A stretch of DNA of 64,000 nt from NCBI RefSeq assembly GCF_013072695.1, contig NZ_LXUK01000026.1, forward strand, positions 19,664 to 83,663. The letters run 5' to 3'. The position numbers were made by a program, and so were the translations under genes. Source of the DNA: Acinetobacter sp. Ac_5812 (GTDB lineage: Bacteria > Pseudomonadota > Gammaproteobacteria > Pseudomonadales > Moraxellaceae). The notes below the pieces were generated by a model. It was not told the origin of the DNA. It saw only the letters and a program-made list of their open reading frames with translations, and searched no databases. This document shows positions 1 through 8,402 of the stretch, one piece after another (the stretch's first letter is position 1; each line of letters opens with the position of its first letter).

Positions 1-643
1 CATAAATTTTAACACCTGCTTGAATTGCAGCACGTCTTAAACCACTGACATATTTACCAGGATTTAGCGTGCCACCACGTTGCTCGCTCCCAAACAGAAA
101 TGCTGGTGGAATCCCTCGAGCACGCATTTCATCCTGATCTACGAAACGAGTTATTGAGCCTAATTCATGACCAACCTTCATACTACGTCGTAGCCATTTT
201 TCTTGTGATGGATCAATAGCAGCGCGGATAATCCCAGAAGGATTGTAATCACAATGGATGTCTAATTCGATCATTCGTCTCTCGACATAGCACACTGCTT
301 CATCGTAGAAATTGACAAATTTTTTAGCATGTTCAATACCGACACGCTTAGCAAACATTTCAAATTCAATTCCCATGCTGCCTAGCAAATATCCTGCATT
401 ACGCCCACTGGCACCAAAACCACCAAACTCTTGCTCAAGTACGACGACTTTTGCACCACGAGCAGTTAGCTCAAGCGCTGTAGATAGGCCTGCAAACCCA
501 GCCCCAACTACGATCACGTCGGCTGTCATCGAACCTTCAAGTTTGGGTTGAAGATCACTTGGTTGTTCTATCCAGCCTCCAAGAAGTCGAAATGGTAGTG
601 GTGAAGGATTGCTGTGATTCACTTGTTCATTTGTACGATTCAT
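1..643 (-). CDS. FAD-dependent oxidoreductase (DAO family), 3' end outside window
   Basis: The first ~214 residues are present, from ATG at 643 preceded by an AAAGGGAT ribosome site; the C-terminus lies beyond the left edge. Near residue 42 is a dinucleotide-binding fold, VIVVGAGFAGLSTALEL, ending in an acidic residue (VVVLEQE), followed by FGASGRNAGY. This arrangement is typical of the DAO/glycine-oxidase-like FAD enzymes that oxidise amines or amino acids, including gamma-glutamylputrescine oxidase relatives. The substrate cannot be read from this part. It follows the membrane-protein gene at 701-1453 by 57 bp on the same strand, so the two are probably cotranscribed and may share a substrate. 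The divergent TetR gene is the likely regulator (inference). Confidence 0.85.
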   Translation of the reverse strand, partial: MNRTNEQVNHSNPSPLPFRLLGGWIEQPSDLQPKLEGSMTADVIVVGAGFAGLSTALELTARGAKVVVLEQEFGGFGASGRNAGYLLGSMGIEFEMFAKRVGIEHAKKFVNFYDEAVCYVERRMIELDIHCDYNPSGIIRAAIDPSQEKWLRRSMKVGHELGSITRFVDQDEMRARGIPPAFLFGSEQRGGTLNPGKYVSGLRRAAIQAGVKIY

Positions 644-700
644 TTAATATCCCTTTCAGTCATTACACAGTAATAAACAAATTCTTGTGATCTTATTTTT

Positions 701-1453
701 CTAACGAGCTGGAACAAAAGATTGATTTGAAACAAACTGCGAACGCTCAAGGGCAGCATAGGCGTAATACAACTGAATCCCCGCATAAGTCCAAGTAATA
801 AAAGCCCAAGTCATAAAAATCATGAAAGTGTCATCGCCAGGTATCGGGAAAAAATCATAGACAATCGCCACTGCTAGACCGAATACTGCTGTAATCGTTG
901 TAGCGAACGCATGCAACTTTTCTCCAGCCTGTGCTAAACGGAAAATGAAATAGCAGAGATAGATTGTAAAAATTGACCACATAATGACGTAAAAGTAAGG
1001 ACGTAATTCATTAAAGAAATCAGCGGTAAAGACAACAAAAGTACCAGCGAATGCGACAGCGAACAGTATGACTTCATTGAGAGTAGATGGCTTTAAATTA
1101 TGGGTAAGTGCCATCAGGCCAAGTACCGCAATAATTGGCATACCGAAACTCCGTGAGAATGAATCAAGAAACATCGTAATGGAATAACTAACTTCCCAGC
1201 CGGTCAGCATGTAGGAAACAAAGTTCGTAGCCGAAAAAGCAATAATCCACCACTCTAAACCAAGAAGAAAGTTATTCTTCTTGATGAATTTAGCACCGTA
1301 AATCCAGCCTGAAAGTGCTAGCACAATACAGGCAACTAGCCCACAGATATTTATAATTTCCATAATAGCGGCATGTATCATTTCGTTGTTTGTTAAGATT
1401 TTTGCTGCTGTAGCTTCCATTTCGCTACCAGCATCAAGTCCGAGAATTTTCAT
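701..1453 (-). CDS. Polytopic inner-membrane protein, unknown function
   Basis: This 250-residue protein has about seven hydrophobic segments, beginning near residue 35 (IINICGLVACIVLALSGW) and continuing to about residue 230, with short polar loops. It has no signal peptide and no motif I recognise. ATG at 1453 has an AGGAAG ribosome site. It is the first gene of a probable two-gene operon with the FAD oxidoreductase and is divergent from a TetR-type regulator. The arrangement suggests a regulated uptake, efflux or sensing protein working with the oxidase, but this is inference from neighbours only. Confidence 0.8.
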   Translation of the reverse strand: MKILGLDAGSEMEATAAKILTNNEMIHAAIMEIINICGLVACIVLALSGWIYGAKFIKKNNFLLGLEWWIIAFSATNFVSYMLTGWEVSYSITMFLDSFSRSFGMPIIAVLGLMALTHNLKPSTLNEVILFAVAFAGTFVVFTADFFNELRPYFYVIMWSIFTIYLCYFIFRLAQAGEKLHAFATTITAVFGLAVAIVYDFFPIPGDDTFMIFMTWAFITWTYAGIQLYYAYAALERSQFVSNQSFVPAR

Positions 1454-1477
1454 AATATGACTTCCTGTCTTTAATTG

Positions 1478-1491
1478 ACTATCATGACAGT
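1478..1491. promoter_or_regulatory. Imperfect palindrome, candidate TetR-type operator
   Basis: ACTATCATGACAGT is an inverted repeat with one mismatched pair. It lies in the 85-bp gap between the divergent membrane-protein and TetR-type genes, where an operator controlling both promoters would be expected. Assignment rests on position and symmetry only. Confidence 0.4.
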
Positions 1492-1538
1492 AAAATAATA
1501 TGATATGATTAATTAGTAAACAGCTTTTTTAAAAAATT

Positions 1539-2135
1539 ATGACGATGATAGAAAACAAGATCGGGCGACCGAGTAAAGTGCATGAACGGTCTTATCAAAT
1601 TCTTCAAGCTGCCGTTTCGGTTGTTGCGAGGGAGGGTTTAGAAGGAATTACTTTTGTCAAAGTAGCAGAAGCAGCAGGCATGCAACGCACACTAGTACTT
1701 CATTATTTTTCTACACGTGCAGAGTTAATGAATGCTTTTATTGAACACTATATTGCGAAAATGGGAACTGAAATTCTTCATCGTTTTAGTGGAAAACCAT
1801 TAAGTGAACAAATAGTCATGTTATTTACACCTGAAGTTTATCGGAGTCACGATGATTTGATAGTGTGGTTCGAGTTGGTTGCTCAAAGTGCTAGAAATCC
1901 TTTTATTCAAAAGTTGCTTCATAATCTTTGGACGCAACATTGGCTTCCAGATTTTGAGAATCAATTAGCTCAAGAGTTTCCAAATGCAACTTTAGAGGCA
2001 ATTAGTTCAGCTGCGTATGTACTAGTTTGTTTATTTGAAGCTTATTGGGGGTTCAGCCTTCAAGGTGTCACGGATAAACAAAGACAAAAGCAAATAGAGC
2101 AAGCAGCATTACTAATTTTGGATGGTTTGAAGTAG
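1539..2135 (+). CDS. TetR/AcrR-family transcriptional regulator
   Basis: The 198-residue protein starts with a basic arm (IGRPSKVHERSYQIL) and has a TetR helix-turn-helix at about residues 18-62, with the characteristic GLEGITFVKVAEAAGMQRTL and a following LHYFSTRAELM. The rest is the usual all-helical ligand-binding and dimerisation domain. TetR-type proteins usually repress an adjacent divergent operon until a small ligand binds. The membrane protein and FAD oxidoreductase genes are therefore the probable targets. ATG at 1539 was taken as the start although no strong ribosome site is visible; a second ATG lies at 1545. Confidence 0.9.
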   Translation: MTMIENKIGRPSKVHERSYQILQAAVSVVAREGLEGITFVKVAEAAGMQRTLVLHYFSTRAELMNAFIEHYIAKMGTEILHRFSGKPLSEQIVMLFTPEVYRSHDDLIVWFELVAQSARNPFIQKLLHNLWTQHWLPDFENQLAQEFPNATLEAISSAAYVLVCLFEAYWGFSLQGVTDKQRQKQIEQAALLILDGLK

Positions 2136-2173
2136 ATTTGTTGGTAATAATTATTTAAATTCAATATGATATT

Positions 2174-3083
2174 AGAGTTCTTTCATAAGTCATTTTTTAC
2201 TCAACTCAAAGTTATAAATTCCAGCAATTAAATTGAATCTCAAACCGAGCCTTTTGCCTCGGTTGCGATATCGCTCAGCAAGGATTTTGAAGGTTTTCAA
2301 ACTGCCAAATACATGCTCAATTCCAATTCTTCTTTTGTTGATTTCCTGATTATAAATCTTGAGTTCAGGATCCAATTTACAGCGTCTTTTGGCTTTTAAG
2401 GGCAACAGGCTATTCGGATTATAAATCCCTTGATAACCTTTATCCGCAAGAACAAAGGTTCCTGCAGGAATCTGATTCAAGTTACGTTTGAAGAGTTCGA
2501 AATCATGTACTGCTCCACGACTCGTGCATAAACTCAGGATTTTTTGAGTTTGATAATGAATGATAACCTGTACTTTGAAGGTGTGAGTCTTTTTCTTGCC
2601 ACTATAGCTTTTCTTCTGTTTTTTTAGGCCTTTGCATTGGAATTTCTGTGGCATCTACAAGCACCACATTCCAGTCAATGCCTTCACCTTCAGGCAAATG
2701 CTTTGGTAAATTAAATAATTTGGACTGAATCAGGCAATCCTCTACATGGCGTACGATTCTTGAAGCAGTAGGCTCTGAAACGGCATAACTTGTTGCGACA
2801 TGGAACAATGTTCGGTATTCACGCCAATAACTTAAGCAAAGGAGGATCTGATCCTCTAAGCTCAATTTAGGTGGCCTGCCTTTGGCAGAAACATGCATTT
2901 TCAGTTGCTCAACCATTAAATTAAAGGTTGACCAAGAGATGCCAGTATATCGCTTGAACTGTGTTTCAGAAAGCTTCTTTGAATCGATATATTTCATCCG
3001 CAAATTATGCACGAATACTAAGAAATCTGCAGTGCAAATATTAACCCAAAAGAAGATCGTTTTTTGATTTATGAAAGAGGTCT
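2174..3083 (-). mobile_element. IS5-family insertion sequence, about 910 bp
   Basis: Imperfect terminal inverted repeats (AGAGTTCTTTCATAA on the left, complement of AGACCTCTTTCATAA on the right) bound two overlapping transposase frames. The flanks read ATT at 2171-2173 and ATT at 3084-3086, consistent with a 3-bp target duplication. Size and two-frame layout fit the smaller IS5-family groups. The end assignment could be off by a base. Confidence 0.8.
2190..2997 (-). CDS. IS5-family transposase in two overlapping frames
   Basis: The first frame (2602-2997, ATG at 2997; a GTG at 3012 is also possible) holds the N-terminal helix-turn-helix and the first catalytic Asp (VVLVDATEIPMQRP). The second frame (2190-2654) holds VLADKGYQG with the second Asp and RIGIEHVFGSLKTF with the catalytic Glu, so both frames are needed for a full DDE enzyme. 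They overlap at a run of seven A residues. The second frame is +1 (or -2) relative to the first, not the usual -1. Fusion by slippage on the A run is possible, but an inactivating indel is equally possible. Confidence 0.75.
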
Positions 3084-3315
3084 ATTGATATTATTTAATT
3101 CTGTAAGATAAATTTTTTTTAATTCACCTACCCTAGTATCACTAATCTTTAGGGATAGTAACTTAAAATGGGGGAGTTTAAATATTTATACTTAAATACA
3201 AAATTTAGCGTATGAGTATCGATTTTACTTAAACCATCTATACATGGGCTGAAGATTTTTAGACTTGTTACCCATTAATGGAGATAATGCCAGTAATATT
3301 AGAAATTTATAATTT

Positions 3316-3728
3316 ATGGCTTTTATGAATAAAAAATCAAAGCTTAATCAAGATACATTATTTGTTAAATTATTATTTAAGGCATCACATGAAGTGACCA
3401 ATGATGAGGTTGATTATTATCGAAAATACCGTGATCAAATAGAGCAAGTGACTCTCCAATCAATATTCATAAAATCTTCTTATGGACTGGATCATTGTTA
3501 GGAATAGTAGTTGTTGCTATTGCTAAATTTTTTAAATTCTCTGGTACTTTAGATTTCTTGTCAGAAAGTATATTGGAGTTCGTTCTGGATATTAATTATG
3601 AAAGTGGCATTGCATTAATTGGTGCAGCAATCACTGCTTACATGCTTGGAGTTCTCCTCAATAAACAACAAGAAAACGTATTAAAATGGAAAAAAGAAAT
3701 TCGTCGCAAAATAAAAGAAAGTAGTTGA
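3316..3728 (+). pseudogene. Small membrane protein gene broken by a frameshift
   Basis: Two adjacent frames appear to encode one protein. The first (3316-3501) gives a charged N-terminal part (MNKKSKLNQDTLFVKLLF). The second, readable from about 3450 to 3728, carries two hydrophobic segments (SLLGIVVVAIAKFF and GIALIGAAITAYMLGVLL) and a basic tail. In the second frame the sequence just upstream of the TTG at 3495 (IHKIFLWTG) continues sensibly, so a one-base indel near 3450 is the simplest reading. I do not recognise the family. It lies between an IS5-family element and the integrase, convergent with the latter. Confidence 0.5.
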
Positions 3729-3734
3729 TCTAAG

Positions 3735-4955
3735 TTAATTAGATATTAGTTCTTTCAACTGAGAACAATAATCTGACCATTTCTGCATCATCTCTTTTCT
3801 CTTATCTAAATGCTTGGTACGGTTATAAGCTCGACCATGCATATCTTTTACCTGATGGGCAAGCTGTTGCTCAATCAGTTCAATCGGAAATTCTAAAACC
3901 TCTTCTAAAATTGTACGTGCAGAAGCACGGAAACCATGTCCACATGCTTGTTCACTGGTATAGCCTAAGCGACGTAAAGCTTGATTGATGGTATTTTCTG
4001 ACATCGGCTTTAAGTTTGAAGTGGTCGCAGGAAACACATATTCACTTTTGGCTTGTGTTATTTGGGCAAGTTCAGAAAGTAAATAGATGACTTGAGTTGA
4101 TAGCGGGACAATATGCTGAACGCCTGTTTTTGATTTTGTTTTTGGAGGCGTGTAACTCCATAAGCCTTTTTCAAAGTCGATATCTTGCCACTTAGCATGT
4201 CTTAATTCGCCCGGACGAACAAAAACCAAAGGGGCAATACGCAGGGCATATCGTGTGATTGCTGAACCTTCATAATGATCAATATCGCTTAAGAGCAAGG
4301 CAAAATCTTTAGGTTCTATCAAAGCAGCCATGTGTTTGACTTTAGGAGGAGAGATGGCTCCCTTTAAATCTTGAGTAATATCACGCTCACAAAGCCCTAT
4401 AGAAACTGCATAACGAAGAATTTGACCACATTTAACTTTAACCTTTTTAGCCGTCTCTAACTTTCCTTCTTTTTCGTAAATCCGACAAACTTTAAGGACA
4501 TTCATAGCTCTAATTTCATGAATTGGAATTTGTCCAATATGCTGATTAATTACTTCTAATAAGCGTTGTTGTCCTTTAATTGTTGATTCGGCAAAGTCTT
4601 GTTTTGCCATCCATTCATTTGCAATATTTTTGAAAGTATTATTGTTCGCATTTAATATCTCATTCTTAACTCTGACCTTTTCGACATGTGGGTCGATATT
4701 TTGAGAGAGAAGGGTACGGGCTTCATCTCTTTTAATCCGTGCTTCAGCGAGGCCAGTCGTTGGATATATACCAAAACTAATGGTATTGCGTTTTTTAGTG
4801 TATGGACGACTATAGTCAAATTTCCAATATTTATAGCCATTTTTGTGAATGAACAAATAAAGACCCAAACCATCTGAAATTCGTTGGTGTTTGTTTGGAT
4901 CAGCTTTAAGGCTTTTGATCTTACTATCAGTAAGGCTTTTGACTATTTTTGGCAT
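3735..4955 (-). CDS. P4-type tyrosine integrase with DUF4102 N-terminal domain
   Basis: The 406-residue protein begins with the arm-type DNA-binding domain of P4-like integrases (LTDSKIKSLKADPNK, DGLGLYLFIHKNGYKYW) and ends with the tyrosine recombinase core: Arg in FVRPGELRHAKW, HxxR in HGFRASARTIL, His in LAHQ and the nucleophilic Tyr in RAYNRT. It catalyses integration and excision of a mobile island, usually at a tRNA 3' end, but no tRNA is visible here. All catalytic residues are present, so the enzyme may be active. Its promoter side faces the left end of the ISAba1-like element 125 bp upstream, whose outward promoter could drive it. Confidence 0.92.
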   Translation of the reverse strand: MPKIVKSLTDSKIKSLKADPNKHQRISDGLGLYLFIHKNGYKYWKFDYSRPYTKKRNTISFGIYPTTGLAEARIKRDEARTLLSQNIDPHVEKVRVKNEILNANNNTFKNIANEWMAKQDFAESTIKGQQRLLEVINQHIGQIPIHEIRAMNVLKVCRIYEKEGKLETAKKVKVKCGQILRYAVSIGLCERDITQDLKGAISPPKVKHMAALIEPKDFALLLSDIDHYEGSAITRYALRIAPLVFVRPGELRHAKWQDIDFEKGLWSYTPPKTKSKTGVQHIVPLSTQVIYLLSELAQITQAKSEYVFPATTSNLKPMSENTINQALRRLGYTSEQACGHGFRASARTILEEVLEFPIELIEQQLAHQVKDMHGRAYNRTKHLDKRKEMMQKWSDYCSQLKELISN

Positions 4956-5112
4956 TTTTACAGTACAATTTTTTGTGTATAAAAGTTTGTACTGTAATTT
5001 ATACTGTAAAAAATATTAGCTCACAAGAGAATTTATAAGATTGATTTAGACTTTGTATTTCTCATTTTATTGAATTTTATCTTTGTACACGACAAAAAAA
5101 GATAACTCATTG

Positions 5113-5140
5113 AAATAATGGCATAATACTTGTTTTCTGA
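5113..5140 (-). promoter_or_regulatory. Outward-facing promoter of the ISAba1-like element
   Basis: On the minus strand TCAGAA (5140-5135), a 16-bp spacer and TTATTT (5118-5113) reproduce the known ISAba1 outward promoter (TTAGAA ... TTATTT) with one change in the -35 box. It points out of the element towards the integrase start at 4955. The match is to remembered ISAba1 sequence, and activity is inferred. Confidence 0.6.
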
Positions 5141-5148
5141 CGACGAAT

Positions 5149-6242
5149 ATGATGACACATTTCAATGAGTTACATCTCATCTTAAACAAATATCTAAAGT
5201 GGAACAAGTCACATGCAAAATGTTTTACACTGATTATGCTTGCATTAATTGTAAAACAGACATGTAATCTTTCTTCTGCATCTAAAGCCTTACCCATCAA
5301 GTGCTTACCACAATCATTTTATCGACGTATACAACGCTTCTTTGCAGATCAGTATTTCGATTATCGTCAAATTTCTCAGTTAATTTTCAATATATTTTCA
5401 TTCGATAAAGTCCAATTAACTTTGGATAGAACTAATTGGAAATGGGGAAAACGAGATATCAATATCTTGATGTTAGCCATCGTCTATCGTGGAATAGCCA
5501 TACCTATTGTTTGGACATTGCTCAATAAACGTGGAAATTCAGATACAAAAGAGCGTATTGCTTTGATTCAACGCTTTATCTCTATTTTTGGTAAAGACCG
5601 TATTGTGAATGTGTTCGCAGACAGAGAATTTATCGGTGAGAAATGGTTTACATGGTTAATTGAAAATGACATTAACTTTTGTATACGTGTTAAAAAAACT
5701 TTATTGTGACCAATCACTTAGCCAAGAATCATAAAATTAGTGATTTATTTCGTCATCTTCAAGTTGGTCAAACTGAATGTCGTAAACGACGTATTTGGGT
5801 TGGTCGAGTGAAACTGTATATTAGTGCGCTACGATTAGAAGATGGAGAACTTTTACTTGTTGTTTCTCCTATGTTTAATGCTTCTGCTATTCGTGATTAT
5901 GCATTACGCTGGGAAATCGAAACGTTATTTAGTTGTCTCAAAGGACGTGGATTCAATCTTGAAAATACTCGTTTAACAGACCCTAGACGAGTCAAGAAAT
6001 TGATAGCAGTGCTAGCTATCGGTTTCTGTTGGTGCTATTTAACAGGTGAATGGCAACATGATCGGAAAAAAGCGATAAAAATAAAGAAGCATGGACGACT
6101 TTCAGTAAGTTTATTTCGCTACGGTTTGGACTATGTTCAAATGGCTATTCTACGTTTGATTGGTTTTGGAAAAAAAGAAGAATTTAAGAAAGTGCTAGCA
6201 ATTTTAAGAAAGAAAAAGCCTGATAGGACAAGGGTCCTATGA
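5149..6242 (+). CDS. ISAba1-like transposase, two frames joined by -1 frameshift
   Basis: The first frame (5149-5709, 186 residues) holds the first two catalytic Asp residues (LTLDRTNWKWG and NVFADREFIGE). The second (5706-6242, 178 residues) holds the Glu in the IS4-family signature YALRWEIETLFSCLK. The frames differ by -1 and meet just after a slippery AAAAAAC, so programmed -1 frameshifting probably gives the full enzyme of about 360 residues. Lengths are close to those known for ISAba1 (189 and 178 residues). No stop or deletion interrupts either part, so the element may be active. Confidence 0.9.
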
Positions 6243-6317
6243 AATTTGTCGTGTACAGAGGAATTTTATATATTTTCAATATTAATATGGAGTATCGCAG
6301 ATCAAAATAAACTATAA

Positions 6318-6653
6318 AATGGTGCGCTCTGCGGAAGTGAAGTCGACGGTATGTATAAGAATGGGCGTGCGGCTCCTGCCAACGATGCAGAGGCTTTCAA
6401 GTGGTACCGCCTCGCTGCCGAGCAGGGACACACGCAGGCTCAAGTCAGGCTGGCCCAGCTGTTTGCAAAGGGTCTTACCGACATCGCGCCCGACCAGGTG
6501 CAGGCATACCAGTGGATGAGTCTGGCCGCAGCGTCGGGAGAACCGACAGCAGCAAAAGTCGTTGCAGACTATGCAGCTCAAATGAAGCCCGAACAGTTAC
6601 AGCAAGCCCAGCTGCTGGCCGAGGAATGGCAACGCCGGCAAGGCACAAAGTAA
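6318..6653 (+). pseudogene. Sel1-repeat protein fragment, 5' truncated
   Basis: At about 6320 the sequence changes abruptly from AT-rich to GC-rich, and an open frame without its natural start runs to 6653. It encodes about two and a half Sel1/TPR-like repeats (DAEAFKWYRLAAEQGHTQAQ and VQAYQWMSLAAASGEPTAA) with the usual AEQG and AA spacing, then a charged helical tail ending QRRQGTK. Sel1 proteins are often exported scaffold proteins. The fragment lies 80 bp upstream of merB on the same strand and shares its base composition, so both were probably carried in together. ATG at 6351 is internal to the repeat, not a true start. Confidence 0.65.
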
Positions 6654-6733
6654 TTCGTCTTTTTTAAGCGCAGGACGTAACCGCCGAGTAAGGTTTATCT
6701 CGGTTGATCGCTGCCCGATATAACAGGTGGAAA

Positions 6734-7372
6734 ATGGACAAGACTATTTATTCCAAAAAGATTGCCGAAAGCCTTTCATCTGGCAATCATCCTAAAGAGT
6801 TCGCAACGCTCTTTGTCGCGCTGCTCCGACAGCTAGCGATGGGGGGACCTGTATCACGCGAAAAGCTCGCCGGCGCACTCGGATGGTCTGGAGCGAGAGT
6901 TGCAACGGTACTTGAGCAGGCACCTGGTACGGAATATGACGACGAGGCCAATATCATTGGACTGGGCCTGACGCTACGCGAAACCCCTCACGTTTTTGAA
7001 GTGGATGGCCGCCGTTTATACACCTGGTGTGCGCTCGACACCTTGATGTTTCCCGCTTTGATTGGCAAAACAGCCCGTGTCACGTCGCGCTGTGCTGCCA
7101 CCGGCAGGCCGATTACGCTCACAGTTGCGCCAGAAGCAGTGCTTCATGTCGAACCGGCAGAAGCAATGGTTTCACTGCGAACTCCGGATGCTTCACCCGA
7201 CATTCGCTGTTCCTTTTGCTGTCATGTGCATTTTTTTGCATCGCCTTCTGTTGCAAATGCATGGGCTTCGACGCACCCGGGGATAGAGCTCGTGCCTGTC
7301 GAGAATGCATTCGGTCTCGGACATCTGATCGCGCATAAGCTGTTAGAAGACAGCGAGCGAAACACGGCATGA
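6734..7372 (+). CDS. merB: Organomercurial lyase MerB
   Basis: The 212-residue protein matches MerB along its length, including TEYDDEANIIG, LGLTLRETPHVFEV and the active site. Cys99 and Asp102 (LYTWCALDTLM) and Cys162 (CSFCCHVHFF) correspond to the catalytic Cys96, Asp99 and Cys159 of the plasmid R831b enzyme. It cleaves the carbon-mercury bond of organomercurials to release Hg(II) in the cytoplasm, normally for reduction by MerA. No merA, merR, merT or merP is present here, so Hg(II) would have to be handled elsewhere. ATG at 6734 fits the usual length. The stop overlaps the merD start (ATGA). Base composition is much more GC-rich than the surroundings, showing transfer. Confidence 0.93.
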   Translation: MDKTIYSKKIAESLSSGNHPKEFATLFVALLRQLAMGGPVSREKLAGALGWSGARVATVLEQAPGTEYDDEANIIGLGLTLRETPHVFEVDGRRLYTWCALDTLMFPALIGKTARVTSRCAATGRPITLTVAPEAVLHVEPAEAMVSLRTPDASPDIRCSFCCHVHFFASPSVANAWASTHPGIELVPVENAFGLGHLIAHKLLEDSERNTA

Positions 7373-7548
7373 ATGCCTACTCGATTTCGAAGCTTGCTGA
7401 AGATGCAGGCGTAAGCGTGCATGTTGTGCGCGACTACTTGATGCGCGGGTTGTTGCATCCCGCCTGGCGAACCGAAGGTGGCTACAACGTTTTCGATGCC
7501 AAAACACTGGAACGGTTGCGTTTCCTGCGCGGGCACTGTTGCAAATAG
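7369..7548 (+). pseudogene. merD: merD, truncated by an IS6-family end
   Basis: The frame overlaps the merB stop by four bases and encodes the MerR-type helix-turn-helix of MerD (MNAYSISKLAEDAGVSVHVV, then RDYLMRGLLHP and GGYNVFDAKTLERLRFLR). MerD, normally about 120 residues, is a secondary regulator that antagonises MerR at the mer operator. After about 54 residues the frame runs into the terminal repeat of an IS6-family element and stops at TAG 7546. The C-terminal half is missing, so the protein is probably non-functional. Confidence 0.88.
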
Positions 7549-7758
7549 GCTGACATGATAAGCTAAATATCTTATTTATTTCGAGATACAGCAGATGAAT
7601 CCCTTCCATGGTCGGCACTTTCAAGGTGAAATCATTCTTTGGGCTGTTCGTTGGTATTGTAAATATGGCATCAGCTATCGTGAACTTCAAGAAATGCTCG
7701 CTGAACGGGGTGTGAATGTTGACCACACCACAATTTATCGTTGGGTTCAGCGTTATGG
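7532..7758 (+). mobile_element. IS6-family element remnant (5' end only)
   Basis: The sequence starts with GGCACTGTTGCAAA, the terminal repeat of IS26/IS6-family elements. An in-frame transposase start at 7595 encodes MNPFHGRHFQGEIILWAVRW and continues YCKYGISYRELQEMLAERG, the N-terminal helix-turn-helix of these transposases, most like the Acinetobacter IS1006/IS1008 type. It ends after 55 residues where the IS3-derived element begins. The DDE domain and the other terminus are absent, so it cannot transpose by itself. Confidence 0.88.
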
Positions 7759-8402
7759 GTAATCCCCCCTAAAAATAAAAGGATCTAAAAGTAGAATTTT
7801 CTCTTAAGATACGAGCAGGAGATTCTGCATGAAAACATCTAAATTTACTGACAGCCAGATCATGTCCATTTTAAAACAGGCGGAGTCTGGCACACCTGTA
7901 GCCACCCTTTGTCGTGAACATGGCATGAGTAATGCCACGTTTTATAAATGGCGTGCCAGATATGGCGGTATGGATACCTCATTGATGGCTCGACTGAAAG
8001 AGCTGGAAGCAGAAAATACCAGACCTACAATCCGAGTTATTCGTACGTTGAATCAGTTGCTGGAGTGGCGAGAAAAGCCGTTAGTTATTCGGTGTGACAA
8101 TGGCCCGGAGTTTATCAGTCATGAATTTGTACGCTGGGCTACTGAGCACGGTATTCGTATTGAATATATTCAACCAGGTAAGCCACAGCAGAATGCGTAT
8201 ATTGAACGTTATAATCGGACTATACGTTATAGCTGGCTAAGCAAGCATCTATTTGACACACTGGAAGAAGTACAAGATTATGCAACAAACTGGTTGTGGC
8301 ATTACAACCATGAAAGACCACATCAAGCTAACAAAGGAAAGCCACCTCTAAGGGCTGCTTAACCTCTACTTTTAACTTCGGTTATTTATGGGAGGATTAC
8401 CA
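7756..8402 (+). mobile_element. Internally deleted IS3-family element
   Basis: Related inverted ends (TGGGTAATCCCCCCTAAAAA at the left, complement of TGGTAATCCTCCCATAAATA at the right) flank a short element holding the beginning of orfA and the end of orfB. Complete IS3 elements are about 1.2-1.5 kb, so roughly half is missing. No clear target duplication was found; the left side abuts the IS6 remnant and the right side sits inside a recombinase gene. Confidence 0.8.
7829..8362 (+). CDS. Deleted IS3-family transposase (OrfA-OrfB in-frame fusion)
   Basis: Residues 1-62 are an IS3 OrfA N-terminus with its helix-turn-helix (ILKQAESGTPVATLCREHGM, NATFYKWRARYGG). From about residue 63 the frame joins directly to the later part of the OrfB integrase core: IRCDNGPEF with the second catalytic Asp and NAYIERYNRTIR with the Glu, then WLWHYNHERPHQANKGKPP. 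The first catalytic Asp and the leucine-zipper region are gone, so catalysis is not expected. The join keeps the frame open, leaving a 177-residue protein that retains DNA binding and could in principle act as a repressor of related elements (inference). Confidence 0.8.
   Translation: MKTSKFTDSQIMSILKQAESGTPVATLCREHGMSNATFYKWRARYGGMDTSLMARLKELEAENTRPTIRVIRTLNQLLEWREKPLVIRCDNGPEFISHEFVRWATEHGIRIEYIQPGKPQQNAYIERYNRTIRYSWLSKHLFDTLEEVQDYATNWLWHYNHERPHQANKGKPPLRAA

Larger units (their letters stand above)
5081..6260 (+). mobile_element. ISAba1-like IS4-family element, 1180 bp
   Basis: The element runs from CTTTGTACACGACAAA at its left end to the inverted copy TTTGTCGTGTACAGAG at 6260. It is bracketed by perfect 9-bp target duplications, GAATTTTAT at 5072-5080 and 6261-6269. 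Length, ends, 9-bp duplication and the two-frame transposase all match ISAba1 of Acinetobacter, but the protein sequence differs at many positions, so I call it a relative. The intact duplication indicates a direct insertion without later rearrangement at its ends. Confidence 0.93.

Noticed and set aside
3735..4955. tRNA attachment site for the integrase
   Set aside because: No tRNA gene or tRNA 3' end was found next to the integrase on either side.
7343..7726. Minus-strand open frame across merB/merD and the IS6 remnant
   Set aside because: It overlaps recognised genes on the other strand, spans a clear recombination joint and has no recognisable product.
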